A stretch of 32,440 nucleotides of DNA from an uncultured Porphyromonadaceae bacterium (GTDB lineage Bacteria > Bacteroidota > Bacteroidia > Bacteroidales > Muribaculaceae): NCBI GenBank assembly GCA_900549445.1, contig UROS01000007.1:1-32440 (forward strand), given 5' to 3'. Shown here in pieces: positions 1-6,914 of the stretch. A model generated the notes under the pieces. The model made no database searches and was not told the origin of the DNA. It saw only the letters and a program-made list of their open reading frames with translations. Numbering within the stretch: position 1 is the stretch's first letter; each line of letters starts with the position of its first letter. The translations under genes and the position numbers were made by a program.

Positions 1-1
1 T

Positions 2-151
2 GAGTTCAAGATAGCGTATCTGAAGACGATTAAAAGTCTGCTCGAAACGGCAAAGACTGCCGATGATTTCGTTTCCGGACTCACAAAGGCATATCCCGGA
101 CTCCCCGGCGCAGAGGGGCTAAACGACCTTGCAGCAGCATTGTATAAGTAA
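2..151 (+). CDS. C-terminal end of an unidentified protein (partial)
   Basis: An open frame enters from the left edge and ends at TAA 149-151, giving 49 residues that finish LNDLAAALYK. The visible part is helical and includes the stretch KAYPGLPGAEG. It looks like the C-terminal helical tail of a larger soluble protein. A tail of this kind occurs in some MBL-fold hydrolases, but that is only a weak resemblance and I do not assign a function. A candidate terminator follows at 176-206, so transcription probably ends before the accessory region. This gene marks the left flank of the island. Confidence 0.55.
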   Translation, partial: EFKIAYLKTIKSLLETAKTADDFVSGLTKAYPGLPGAEGLNDLAAALYK

Positions 152-175
152 TTCTCAGCAAATCCAACCTCACAA

Positions 176-206
176 ATCCCTGGCGGAAATACAACCCGGC
201 AGGGAT
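176..206 (+). terminator. Candidate terminator after the left-edge gene
   Basis: The inverted repeat ATCCCTG / CAGGGAT has 7-bp arms and a loop of about 17 nt. It lies 25 bp after the stop codon and is followed by GTGTTTATTG. The T-run is weak, so this is a modest candidate. Confidence 0.4.
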
Positions 207-301
207 GTGTTTATTGCAGAAAATCTATGATTTCACTTCAGAATCCGACATACCCACAGCATTTGATTTGTTAAATCTTGGAAGAAAAAAAGTATTATAG
301 C

Positions 302-424
302 CAAGATTTCGACATCTGAGGCTATAAAACACCAGCCATATAAACAAATCCTAATTGTTTATATGGCTGGTAATCGGTATGATAAATGCAGATTTAAGTC
401 TTAATATTCCTCCTCGTTGAAGAG
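302..424 (-). repeat. Copy A of the DUF2795-gene 3' end plus terminator
   Basis: On the minus strand, positions 423-401 encode LFNEEEY followed by stop. These are the last codons of the core gene at 10515-10736 without the rest of that gene. Downstream is a perfect 16-bp stem (332-347 with 355-370, CCAGCCATATAAACAA arms). The block aligns with copy D (10427-10538) over about 110 bp, including the same hairpin and the flank TATAAAACACC / CATAAAATACC. It marks the left boundary of the island. An attachment-site-like origin is inferred; the duplication itself is seen directly. Confidence 0.8.
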
Positions 425-536
425 ATACGAATAAATTACATATCAGATAGTTAGCTTGATTTTTCGGAAAGTAGGCAAGCAAACTTTGCTATAAAAGGCG
501 GCAAAATGCAAGAAATAGCTGATCTTAAAGTATATT

Positions 537-1862
537 CTATTTCTTTCTTTTTATATAACCCTCGTATGCCTCCTCTGCTTCCATATACATAAGTTGATTT
601 TTACCATTATGCTGAGGATCAAGATCTTTTCTGAGCCAACCGACATATTTTAATAACGGTATTTGCATAAGGTCAAAATCCACTGCAGATGGATTCGTTC
701 TCCAATTTATGATGTCGAGATCTTCCTCATATTTCATTAGCGAAACAATACCTCCCAAGAGAGGATAAATATATCCATCGGGATATGTATAATCCACTTT
801 CTCATCAGTTGTCTCAAAGATTGGTGAACTTTGGACGTTATTCTTTACAAAAGTAATACGTCCGAAGCTTCCCTGTTGACTATTATACATATCGGGGAAC
901 GATAAATATAGCTTGTCGAAGAGCTTCATGATATCTTCAGTCATATCTAGAGCAGATTTTATGAGAGGACTTTTAATAATATATTTACCATGCTCAAGAT
1001 CAGAGATAGAATTGTGGGAGATTACGTCATTAAAGAAAGTAACGCACTGACCTTTTGAAGAGTAAAGATTCACTCGATTGAATTTTTTTACACCTTTAGG
1101 GAGAAGACCTTTTTCTTGAAGAAAATACAATGGAACACAAGCCATTGCGATGACATCTTCCGCCTTTATTTTACCTTTCTCTCCAGTTTTCCATATGATA
1201 GGATATCGCTCTAACTTGTCTTTTAAATAATCGTAGCATCCAACTTGGTTGCCTTTTGCAGTTTCCTTTAGTTGAATGTTATTATTTCTGGCCGAACATA
1301 TTTCTGCGATGCTAGTATAGTATTCCTCCTTAGCTTCGATCTCTTCTCCTGGGAATACGATTTCGATTGGAATGCTGAATCTAAACGTAGGCTCATTTAC
1401 TCTTTCTTTGAAATCACTTAGAATCTCGTCATAATGATCTTCCCAATATTTTTTACATTCGTCCCAATTTTTGAAAGACTTTCCATATAATTTATCTATT
1501 ATAAATCTCGCAATTGCAAAAGTATTGTGACCACCATCCATAATGCCCTCGTACAAAGCATTGTTGAATGTTACTCTTATCCTATTGCGCTCTAATCTTT
1601 CGCAATTTTCGGTGGCGAGTAAAATGCCTTTTGTTTTATACCAAAATAACTCAGGAGACTTATCCAAAGTTTCGTAAATGGCTTTTGTAATGGGATTAGT
1701 TGTCGCTGTTCTGGGATTTATCTGATTGTCAGCTTCTTTAATAAGGTGAATCAGCGTTAGTGGAGAAATACTCGAAAGAATTTTACAGATTTTTACATCT
1801 TCTCTCGAAAAGTATGGCACATTAGTATGTTCCAACTTTAAAATTATAGACTTTTCTTCCAT
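537..1862 (-). CDS. AIPR-like abortive-infection family protein
   Basis: This is a 441-residue soluble protein without signal peptide or membrane segment. The central block around residues 55-120 has the pattern of the AIPR (abortive infection phage resistance) and related DGQHR/DndB-type proteins: an NPRTAT segment, then LFWYKTKGILLA, then GIMDGGHNTFAIARFI. In that family the last motif is the conserved [DN]GG[QH]-T signature. Proteins of this group are linked to phage defence, but the biochemical activity is not established from sequence. The gene is read leftward, and its ATG lies 25 bp after a hairpin plus T7 that ends a probable leader or small RNA (1886-2031). It is the only intact gene of module 3 and ends about 110 bp before repeat copy A. 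The family call is moderately secure; the role in defence is inference. Confidence 0.6.
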   Translation of the reverse strand: MEEKSIILKLEHTNVPYFSREDVKICKILSSISPLTLIHLIKEADNQINPRTATTNPITKAIYETLDKSPELFWYKTKGILLATENCERLERNRIRVTFNNALYEGIMDGGHNTFAIARFIIDKLYGKSFKNWDECKKYWEDHYDEILSDFKERVNEPTFRFSIPIEIVFPGEEIEAKEEYYTSIAEICSARNNNIQLKETAKGNQVGCYDYLKDKLERYPIIWKTGEKGKIKAEDVIAMACVPLYFLQEKGLLPKGVKKFNRVNLYSSKGQCVTFFNDVISHNSISDLEHGKYIIKSPLIKSALDMTEDIMKLFDKLYLSFPDMYNSQQGSFGRITFVKNNVQSSPIFETTDEKVDYTYPDGYIYPLLGGIVSLMKYEEDLDIINWRTNPSAVDFDLMQIPLLKYVGWLRKDLDPQHNGKNQLMYMEAEEAYEGYIKRKK

Positions 1863-1885
1863 AGTAAAAATTTATTTTTAAGGAC

Positions 1886-2031
1886 ACAAAAAAAGCAGAA
1901 CTATTAATAGTCCGCTACATGTAAGATCAAAATAGAATGTATCCTTTTGTCCTATTCCAATCCTGGCATATAGAGACCTTGCAGTTATCCAACCGCTACT
2001 TGGACATCCGTCTAAGTACCATCATCCGATA
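1886..2031 (-). ncRNA. Candidate structured RNA upstream of the AIPR-like gene
   Basis: This is a non-coding interval of about 145 nt between a Bacteroidetes-type promoter (2038-2069) and an intrinsic terminator (1888-1915), all on the minus strand and directly upstream of the AIPR-like ATG. Read 5' to 3' it contains small stems such as TCCAA-N7-TTGGA and CCA-GGAT-TGG, and GGAT recurs five times at intervals of 18-27 nt. It could be a stand-alone small RNA, an RNA antitoxin-like partner of the protein, or an attenuator leader. No known Rfam family is recognised. The 5' end is estimated from the promoter spacing. Confidence 0.42.
1888..1915 (-). terminator. Intrinsic terminator between the RNA and the AIPR-like ORF
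   Basis: Minus-strand hairpin around ACTATTAATAGT (1895-1915), followed at once by seven T (A-run 1888-1894). It sits only 25 bp before the ATG at 1862, so expression of the protein would depend on read-through or attenuation. Confidence 0.6.
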
Positions 2032-2037
2032 GCAGTG

Positions 2038-2069
2038 TAAAAATAATAGTATCTATTTGAACCCACAAA
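2038..2069 (-). promoter_or_regulatory. Candidate promoter for the RNA/AIPR locus
   Basis: On the minus strand, TTTG at 2069-2066 is followed by 20 bp and TATTTTTA at 2045-2038. This is close to the Bacteroidetes TTTG / TAnnTTTG pair, with A for the final G. The start site would fall near 2031. Confidence 0.4.
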
Positions 2070-2127
2070 TAATTAACATAAATTAGTACTTCTATAATGC
2101 GTCCTTGTTTGTTGGCTTGCTTTTTTG

Positions 2128-2437
2128 TTAGGGTAGAAACGGTTTTAGCATCTTGTAGGCTTGCATCATGCAGCGGTAGGCGAAGCGGCGGTCGTCTTCA
2201 TCCGGATCGCGGCCCCACGGGAGGTCTGATGAGGTGCCTCCGCCTCCGCATGATTGGGCGAACTGGGTTGCGCCATCGAGATAGCCGAGGAATAGATACA
2301 TCGCACATTTCAGAATCTCGTTTGGCGTTTCAGCTATTGCGGTGAGAAAATATCCGTCGAACTTCGTTTTAAAAACCCGAAGGTATGGCGTTCATTATTA
2401 TTTGCAGCTGCTTCCGCTGTTTATCTGTAAACTCTTT
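2128..2437 (-). pseudogene. Decayed copy of a small unidentified gene (same family as 6299-6809)
   Basis: The minus strand encodes a remnant whose second half reads DGYFLTAIAETPNEILKC, a helical stretch with LFLGYLDGATQFAQSC, then GGGGTSSDLPWGRDPDEDDR and a terminal AYKMLKP. The same sequence is encoded at 6299-6809. The N-terminal half (EFTDKQRKQLQ...NAIPSG) is shortened relative to that copy. The frame is broken near 2363 at a T/A homopolymer run, where one extra base and an in-frame TAA appear. The function is not recognised. The acidic, glycine-rich tail resembles tails of some Bacteroides mobilisation proteins, but that is only a suspicion. Confidence 0.6.
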
Positions 2438-2467
2438 TAGGCAATATCAGAAGTGTCAACTATCAAA

Positions 2468-2500
2468 AACTATAAAAATATTTGTAAGTTTTTCATAGTT
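2468..2500. repeat. 33-nt palindromic repeat, left of Fic fragment
   Basis: Near-palindrome AACTATAAAAA-N10-TTTTTCATAGTT. It matches, in inverted orientation with three differences, the sequence at 3099-3131. The Fic reading frame opens 8 nt after it. It may be a dimeric operator or a recombination border. Confidence 0.6.
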
Positions 2501-2507
2501 TTGCTAA

Positions 2508-3098
2508 TCCAATGAACATACAGTTTTCATCCACCCGATAATCAAAGGAGCTATTCTGCATTATTTTATTTCGTTTCTCCATCCATTTGTTGACGGTAAT
2601 GGCCGTACGGCCAGAGCAATTTTCTATTGGTATCTTCTGAGAGAAGGTTATTGGTTGACCGAATACCTTTCGATTTCAAGAATCATATATAAGTCAAAGG
2701 CTTCATACGAGAAATCATTTCTTCAGTCAGAAGCAGATGGTAATGATATCGGCTACTTTATTACATATCATCTAAATGCATTGGAAAAAGCTTTCGACGA
2801 ACTCAAAGCATATATCGAACGAAAGACTGCTCAGAAAAAAAATGAAGTGCAATTACTAAAAATTGGTGGCATTTCAAAGCGTCAGGCCTCTATTCTGCAC
2901 ATGTTTATAAAAGATGCTGACCTGATAGTTACAGCCAAAGATATTGCCGGCAGAATGTTAATTTCACAGCCGACGGCAAAAAAAGACCTTTCGGAGTTAG
3001 TTAAATTAGACCTTTTGAATGAAATCAAACTTAATAAGCAGAAAAGCGGGTATATCAAAGGTTCGGATTTTGACAGCACGATAGATAAAGTCATCTAA
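2508..3098 (+). pseudogene. 5'-truncated Fic-domain protein (AMP/NMP-transferase family)
   Basis: An open frame follows the in-frame TAA 2505-2507 and runs to 3098 (196 residues) without an ATG in its first part. It begins inside a Fic core: FIHPIIKGAILHYFISFL, then the Fic motif HPFVDGNGRTAR (2580-2615), then FYWYLLREGYWLTEYLSI. Residues after about 110 form a C-terminal helix-turn-helix region (QASILHMFIKDADLIVTAKD, then LISQPTAKKDL), as in larger two-domain Fic proteins of Bacteroidales. Intact relatives are usually over 300 residues, so the N-terminal half is missing. The inverted palindromes at 2468-2500 and 3099-3131 lie within a few bases of its two ends. A later TTG (2655) could start only a fragment without the catalytic motif. 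The family call is firm; function is presumably lost. Confidence 0.78.
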
Positions 3099-3131
3099 AA
3101 CTATGAAAAACTTTCGAATATTTTCATAGTT
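3099..3131. repeat. 33-nt palindromic repeat, right of Fic fragment
   Basis: Perfect 11-bp arms AACTATGAAAA / TTTTCATAGTT starting one base after the Fic stop codon. It is an inverted copy of 2468-2500. It could also act as a hairpin terminator, but no T-run follows. Confidence 0.65.
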
Positions 3132-3300
3132 CGACAAATACCGTTGTGATTTCAACATTTACGGAGAGCATACTTTCTGATACTCACAACCTTTAACTCA
3201 TCGAGGCTTGACAGAGATAAATCTTGGATGATGGAGTGTATTTTAGCCAAACTTATCCCGAATTACCTCTGTAACTTTCTGATTCTCAATAACCGTATTT

Positions 3301-3425
3301 TGCGGTAAAAGGATACAAAAAGCGATTGACAAGTTTATTTTCTCGTTTGTCAATCGCTTGCGTATTAGTTTTTTATGTCTTAAAATCGAGCGGATTTTAT
3401 ATCAATATTCCTCCTCGTTGAAGAA
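3301..3425 (-). repeat. Copy B of the DUF2795-gene 3' end plus terminator
   Basis: On the minus strand, 3425-3402 encode FFNEEEY-stop. A 13-bp stem hairpin (AAGCGATTGACAA arms, 3320-3359) follows. The block is almost identical to copy C (8272-8395) over about 120 bp and differs from copies A and D in the hairpin sequence. The A-to-B interval defines module 3 and the B-to-C interval defines module 2. Confidence 0.82.
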
Positions 3426-3678
3426 TGAATTAATTATTAATAATCAGCATATTACACGAATATTGCCAAGGATAGACAAGTGTATTTTGCGCTAAAAAGC
3501 CATGAAATGCGATGGCATTTGGGCCTCAATATTGCAGTTTTGGAGGAGAATGAGGAATTCCTCTAAAGTCATAAAGAGGAAGTATAATCAATCTATAATT
3601 TGGAAATTTTTGAGACCTGTTTTTGACGACAGATGTTTGGCTGGGTCATATAAATAGAACGCTAAAACAAATGTAAGC
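3426..3678 (+). other. Intergenic leader region of the sigma-factor operon
   Basis: No gene is seen. The interval holds the recurring border motif ACAAGTGTATTTTGCGCTAA (within 3469-3496), a perfect 12-bp palindrome GAGGAATTCCTC (3552-3563) and a hairpin TTCCTCT-N10-AGAGGAA (3558-3581). The operon promoter must lie here, but I cannot see a convincing TAnnTTTG box. The closest is TATAATTTG near 3594. Confidence 0.4.
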
Positions 3679-4062
3679 ATGAACATCAGCTCAAAACTGA
3701 AAATAATGGCAATCGCGACTCTATTAGTAGCCGGTTGCAGTCAGGCAGACGCTCGCCGTCCTCATCGTCATCACATTCATCATCCGGCGCGCGTTGTGGT
3801 CATCCCAACTCCGGTACACCGCCATGTAGTTACGAAACATGTTAGCAACCGATTCAGCCAAAAAGAACGGTTGGCAATGGCTTTAGCCTATCTGAACAAC
3901 AATCAACGGCTCACTGTCAAGCAATATGCGAAAATAACATCGCTCAACAAGGATGCGGCAGAGGCAGAACTTGACGCCTTTGTTCTGGATAGAAATATTC
4001 CTATCCTGTCAATAGTTGAAGGTAAAAAGAAATTCTATATTATGCCTGGCGCAAGCTCATGA
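3679..4062 (+). CDS. Small histidine/arginine-rich lipoprotein
   Basis: A 127-residue protein with a lipoprotein signal: MNISSKLKIMAIATLLVAGC places the lipobox LVAGC at residues 16-20. The mature N-terminus is very basic and histidine-rich (RRPHRHHIHHP, residues 26-36). The C-terminal 70 residues look like a small helical or winged-helix-like fold (FSQKERLAMALAYLNNNQRL onward). It is the first gene of an operon: its TGA overlaps the ATG of the sigma factor at 4059 (ATGA). The position suggests an envelope sensor or a product linked to the sigma/anti-sigma pair. The histidines could bind metal; that is inference. No named family is recognised. Confidence 0.68.
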   Translation: MNISSKLKIMAIATLLVAGCSQADARRPHRHHIHHPARVVVIPTPVHRHVVTKHVSNRFSQKERLAMALAYLNNNQRLTVKQYAKITSLNKDAAEAELDAFVLDRNIPILSIVEGKKKFYIMPGASS

Positions 4063-4592
4063 CTGACGATGCTGAATTAATCAATGCAATCCGACGTGAT
4101 TCCGAATCAGGTTTCCGTTTCCTGATGAAAGAAAAATGGGAAACTGTGTATTGGCATATCCGGCGTCTGGTGATACATCATTCTGATGCGCAGGATGCTA
4201 CACAGGAAACATTCATCCGGATATTTCGGTCAATCGATAAATTCAAGGGCGACAGTTCTCTTAATGTATGGATTTATCGTATTGCTACCAATGAGGCTCT
4301 CAGGTTGATTGGTAAACGGCGTGATAACATAATCTCCCTTGAGGACAACGATTCGTCGGAGGCGAGAACGATAGCAGATGAGGAATATGTCAATTATACG
4401 GATATCGAGGCTGTGAAACTGCAGAACGCAATCCTTTCTTTGCCGACCAAACAGCAACTGACATTCAACCTGCGATATTACGACGAACTGGAATATGAGG
4501 AGATTGCCAATATAATCGGTTCAACTCCATCAAGTGTCAAGGCAAGCTACCATATTGCCAAGGAAAAGATAGTCAGATACATGAATGCTTAA
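4059..4592 (+). CDS. ECF-type RNA polymerase sigma factor
   Basis: A 177-residue sigma-70 family protein of the extracytoplasmic-function group. Region 2 spans about residues 10-90, with the DAQDATQETFIRIFRSIDKF and WIYRIATNEALRLIGKRR segments. Region 4 spans about residues 120-177, with LPTKQQLTFNLRYYDELEYE, then EIANIIGSTPSSVKASYHIA as the helix-turn-helix. There is no region 1 or 3, and the length is typical of ECF factors. Its start overlaps the upstream lipoprotein stop. The next gene encodes a single-pass anti-sigma-like protein. The likely role is to direct transcription in response to an envelope signal, probably including its own operon. Confidence 0.92.
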   Translation: MTDDAELINAIRRDSESGFRFLMKEKWETVYWHIRRLVIHHSDAQDATQETFIRIFRSIDKFKGDSSLNVWIYRIATNEALRLIGKRRDNIISLEDNDSSEARTIADEEYVNYTDIEAVKLQNAILSLPTKQQLTFNLRYYDELEYEEIANIIGSTPSSVKASYHIAKEKIVRYMNA

Positions 4593-4602
4593 AAATATTA
4601 TA

Positions 4603-4935
4603 ATGGCTCAAAAATTTGATTTCAACGATATTGGAAAACGGATGCCATACACGATGCCGGCAGAGACATTCGGAGATATTGAGACAAAAGTCCTCGCGGC
4701 ACTGAATAAAGACCGACAAACAAAGCGTAAACGCCGTATTCTCCGATGGAGCTCAATCGGTGGGATCGCAGCAGCGGCAAGTGTCGCATTATTGTTGATG
4801 ATAAAGCCCCTGTCGGCAGTTCACAATGACCCGTTGACACAAATAGACCTTGCATTCGGCAATCTGAGCGAAGCCGACCAGGAATATCTTGTCGAAATAT
4901 ACCACGAGGATTTTTTTCTAAACCAAATACAGTAA
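4603..4935 (+). CDS. Anti-sigma-like single-pass membrane protein
   Basis: A 110-residue protein beginning MAQKFDFNDIGKRMPYTMP. One membrane segment lies at about residues 49-65 (GGIAAAASVALLLMIKPL), preceded by a basic stop-transfer patch (KRKRRILRW). The short cytoplasmic N-terminus with DIGKRMPY is typical of small anti-sigma or accessory proteins next to ECF factors in Bacteroidales. The C-terminus (NLSEADQEYLVEIYHEDFF) would be periplasmic. An alternative ATG at 4585 overlaps the sigma stop and adds MLKNII; I prefer 4603 because relatives start close to the DFNDIG motif. An anti-sigma role is inferred from position. Confidence 0.75.
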   Translation: MAQKFDFNDIGKRMPYTMPAETFGDIETKVLAALNKDRQTKRKRRILRWSSIGGIAAAASVALLLMIKPLSAVHNDPLTQIDLAFGNLSEADQEYLVEIYHEDFFLNQIQ

Positions 4936-4945
4936 CAAGCGAATT

Positions 4946-5362
4946 ATGAAACAGTTATTCCGAGTTATCCTTATTGCCATCATGATTGTGGCAAGTGGAG
5001 CAACAGCAGCAGCACAGAACAATAGCAGTCCACGATTGTCGCGTGAAGAACTGGCTACTAAGCAGGCGCAGTACATCGCACATGAACTTGCGCTTGACGA
5101 ATCAACCACTAATAAATATGTGGAAACATATTGTCAGTACCAGCGCGAAATCTGGGCACTTGGCCCACGTAAGGGGCTAACCACCGAGCAGCGCCTTGAT
5201 CGCAGCCAGAAGATTCTCGACCTGCGAAAAAAATACTATCACATTTACAGCGGTTTCCTTTCCGAACAGCAAATTGACAAGGCTTATAAGCTTGAAAAGA
5301 AGCTCCTTGACAGAATGGGTAAGGGCAACCGCAAACGAAAGAATCATAGAAATCGCAGATAG
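4946..5362 (+). CDS. Small periplasmic helical protein (Spy/CpxP-like)
   Basis: A 138-residue protein with a cleavable signal peptide (LFRVILIAIMIVASGATAAA, cleavage near residue 24). A helical mature part carries two LT/LS-x-x-Q-type motifs (GLTTEQRLDRSQ, FLSEQQIDKAYKLEKK). It ends in a very basic tail (GKGNRKRKNHRNRR). This architecture recalls periplasmic Spy/CpxP or LTXXQ proteins, which often accompany envelope-stress sigma systems. It lies 10 bp after the anti-sigma-like gene and 8 bp before the esterase, so it is clearly in the operon. Confidence 0.7.
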   Translation: MKQLFRVILIAIMIVASGATAAAQNNSSPRLSREELATKQAQYIAHELALDESTTNKYVETYCQYQREIWALGPRKGLTTEQRLDRSQKILDLRKKYYHIYSGFLSEQQIDKAYKLEKKLLDRMGKGNRKRKNHRNRR

Positions 5363-5370
5363 ATAATAAC

Positions 5371-6261
5371 ATGAACGCTGGAAAAATCTTCCGGATCTGG
5401 ATGTCTTTAATCGGCATCCTTTTCTGCGTGACTGAGGGCAAATCAGAGAATAATTTGGTTTTTGAAGCAGAAAAAATTGTGGCAGCAGGAATTGAAATGC
5501 CATACAGAGTCGCGCATACAAGCGGCATGGGCAATCAGGTACTTGTGATTTACCTGCATGGCGGTTCAAGTAAAGGAAACGACAATGATACCCAAATGAA
5601 AGAAGCCGGCATTGACAGCATCGCAAACTATCTTGATTTTAAACAGCTCAATACAATATATCTTGTTCCTCAATGTCCTTCCGACAAATCGTGGGGCGGT
5701 CCGATGCTTGGAATCCTGAAGGCTTTGATTGACAGGTACGTCCTCTCAGAATCGTTAGACAATACCGACATCTATATTTTTGGCGGTTCGATGGGCGGAA
5801 CCGGAACATGGAGTATGCTGTCTGCCTATCCTCGTCTGTTCACCGCAGCCATGCCTGTCGCCGGCAATCCGTCAAAGTGTGATGCCTCGAATGTTGCAAC
5901 GACTCCCATATATACAGTAATGGGAACATCAGACCGGATTATGAGCGTTGAAACAGCATCGGGTTTTATCGATGAACTGAACGCCCGGGGTGCGATTACC
6001 AGATTTGACATCGAAGAAGGCTGGACTCATGAAGTAACATGTATTCAGAGCTATACCACGGAACGTCTTGATTGGGTATTCGGGCACAGCCGTAATTCTT
6101 CAGGCATAGAAAGCCCAGTGACAGATGATAAGATTGTAAAATCAGTACAATACTTTTCTCTTGATGGCCGACAATTATCCGAGTCTCCTTGCAAAGGTCT
6201 TTATATTGAGCGATTAATATATAATGATGGCACCGTTGCATCATTCAAGATATTGAAGTGA
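5371..6261 (+). CDS. Secreted alpha/beta-hydrolase (esterase) with T9SS-like C-terminus
   Basis: A 296-residue protein with a signal peptide (residues 1-25) and an alpha/beta-hydrolase domain. The oxyanion strand reads VIYLHGGSSKG. The nucleophile is S140 in GGSMGG. The likely acid is D188 in GTSDRI and the base H220 in GWTHEV. The arrangement is that of esterases of the PHB-depolymerase/dienelactone-hydrolase type found in polysaccharide-degrading Bacteroidetes. The last 40 residues (YFSLDGRQLSESPCKGLYIE, ending FKILK) resemble the beta-sandwich sorting tails of T9SS cargo. T9SS genes are present at 15210-22157. It is the last gene of the sigma operon. The substrate is unknown. Confidence 0.8.
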   Translation: MNAGKIFRIWMSLIGILFCVTEGKSENNLVFEAEKIVAAGIEMPYRVAHTSGMGNQVLVIYLHGGSSKGNDNDTQMKEAGIDSIANYLDFKQLNTIYLVPQCPSDKSWGGPMLGILKALIDRYVLSESLDNTDIYIFGGSMGGTGTWSMLSAYPRLFTAAMPVAGNPSKCDASNVATTPIYTVMGTSDRIMSVETASGFIDELNARGAITRFDIEEGWTHEVTCIQSYTTERLDWVFGHSRNSSGIESPVTDDKIVKSVQYFSLDGRQLSESPCKGLYIERLIYNDGTVASFKILK

Positions 6262-6298
6262 GCGGCGAATATACCTATCATAAGCAACGTAATAACTC

Positions 6299-6809
6299 TC
6301 ATCTTCTTCCATTCATACTTCGTTTCGGCTGAGATGGTTTCAGCATCTTGTAGGCTTGCATCATGCAGCCGTAGGCGGCGCGGCGGTCGTCTTCATTAGG
6401 ATTGCGACCCCACGGCAAGTCGGAAGATGTGCCTCCGCCACCGCATGATTGGGCGAATTGCGGTCGGTATCTTTCGGCTTCGCCGACCGCGCACCGGTCT
6501 ACGACCGACGTTCGCTAAGTTCCGACTCGCGAAACTAACGTATTGGGTTGCGCCATCGAGATAGCCAAGGAACAGATACATCGCACACTTCAAAACCTCG
6601 TTGGGCTGCTCTACTATTGCTGTAAGAAAGTCGCCGTCAATACCGGCTCTCAGTTCCGATGGCATAGCGTTAAGCAGTGAACCGACATCGACAACTATCC
6701 TGGCAAAGACTGCATCGGTCAGCCTCATGCGCACCTGCTCCAGATTCTTTTCTGTGAACTCGTGGTAATTTTTTTGAGCATTATCGGAATCAAGCCACAA
6801 AAAGCACAA
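6299..6809 (-). pseudogene. Small unidentified gene interrupted by an 85-bp insertion
   Basis: Read leftward from ATG 6809, the first 90 residues are intact (MCFLWLDSDNAQK..., AMPSELRAGIDGDFLTAI, LFLGYLDGATQ). An insertion at 6461-6545 then shifts the frame. Beyond it the original frame resumes as FAQSCGGGGTSSDLPWGR, NPNEDDRRAAYGCMMQAYKM and ends at TGA 6299-6301. The uninterrupted relative at 2128-2437 reads straight through this point, which locates the insertion exactly. The function is not recognised. It lies between the esterase and the divergently read DUF4143 gene. Confidence 0.68.
6457..6545. mobile_element. 85-bp MITE/REP-like insertion with 4-bp target duplication
   Basis: Compared with the uninterrupted copy (GAACTGGGTTGC near 2267), this locus has 85 extra bases. 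They are flanked by ATTG at 6457-6460 and 6542-6545, consistent with a 4-bp target duplication. The inserted DNA is GC-rich and folds into three successive hairpins: 6460-6490 (GCGGTCGG arms), 6495-6507 (CGGTC arms) and 6511-6533 (TTCGC arms). It encodes nothing and is too short for a transposase. Confidence 0.6.
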
Positions 6810-6861
6810 ACAAAATACAACAAATAACTAAAGCAATATGCCACAAAAAACTAAAATATAT

Positions 6862-6891
6862 TTGCACGAAGAAAAATTTATGCTACCTTTG
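6862..6891 (+). promoter_or_regulatory. Promoter of the DUF4143 ATPase gene
   Basis: TTG at 6862-6864, 19 bp, then TACCTTTG at 6884-6891: a full match to the Bacteroidetes TTTG / TAnnTTTG consensus. The start site should be near 6897, leaving a leader of about 18 nt before ATG 6915. Confidence 0.75.
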
Positions 6892-6914
6892 CAAGACTAA
6901 TCAGCAGCATAGTT

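Noticed and set aside
1886..2031. Retron or riboswitch reading of the RNA interval
   Set aside because: No reverse transcriptase gene is nearby and no known aptamer core is recognisable; only a generic structured RNA can be supported.
2097..2345. 82-codon plus-strand frame
   Set aside because: It is antisense to the decayed gene at 2128-2437, whose minus-strand protein is conserved with 6299-6809.
2655..3098. Fic gene starting at TTG 2655
   Set aside because: The in-frame coding sequence with the HPFVDGNGRTAR motif extends upstream to 2508, so this start would cut off the catalytic core.
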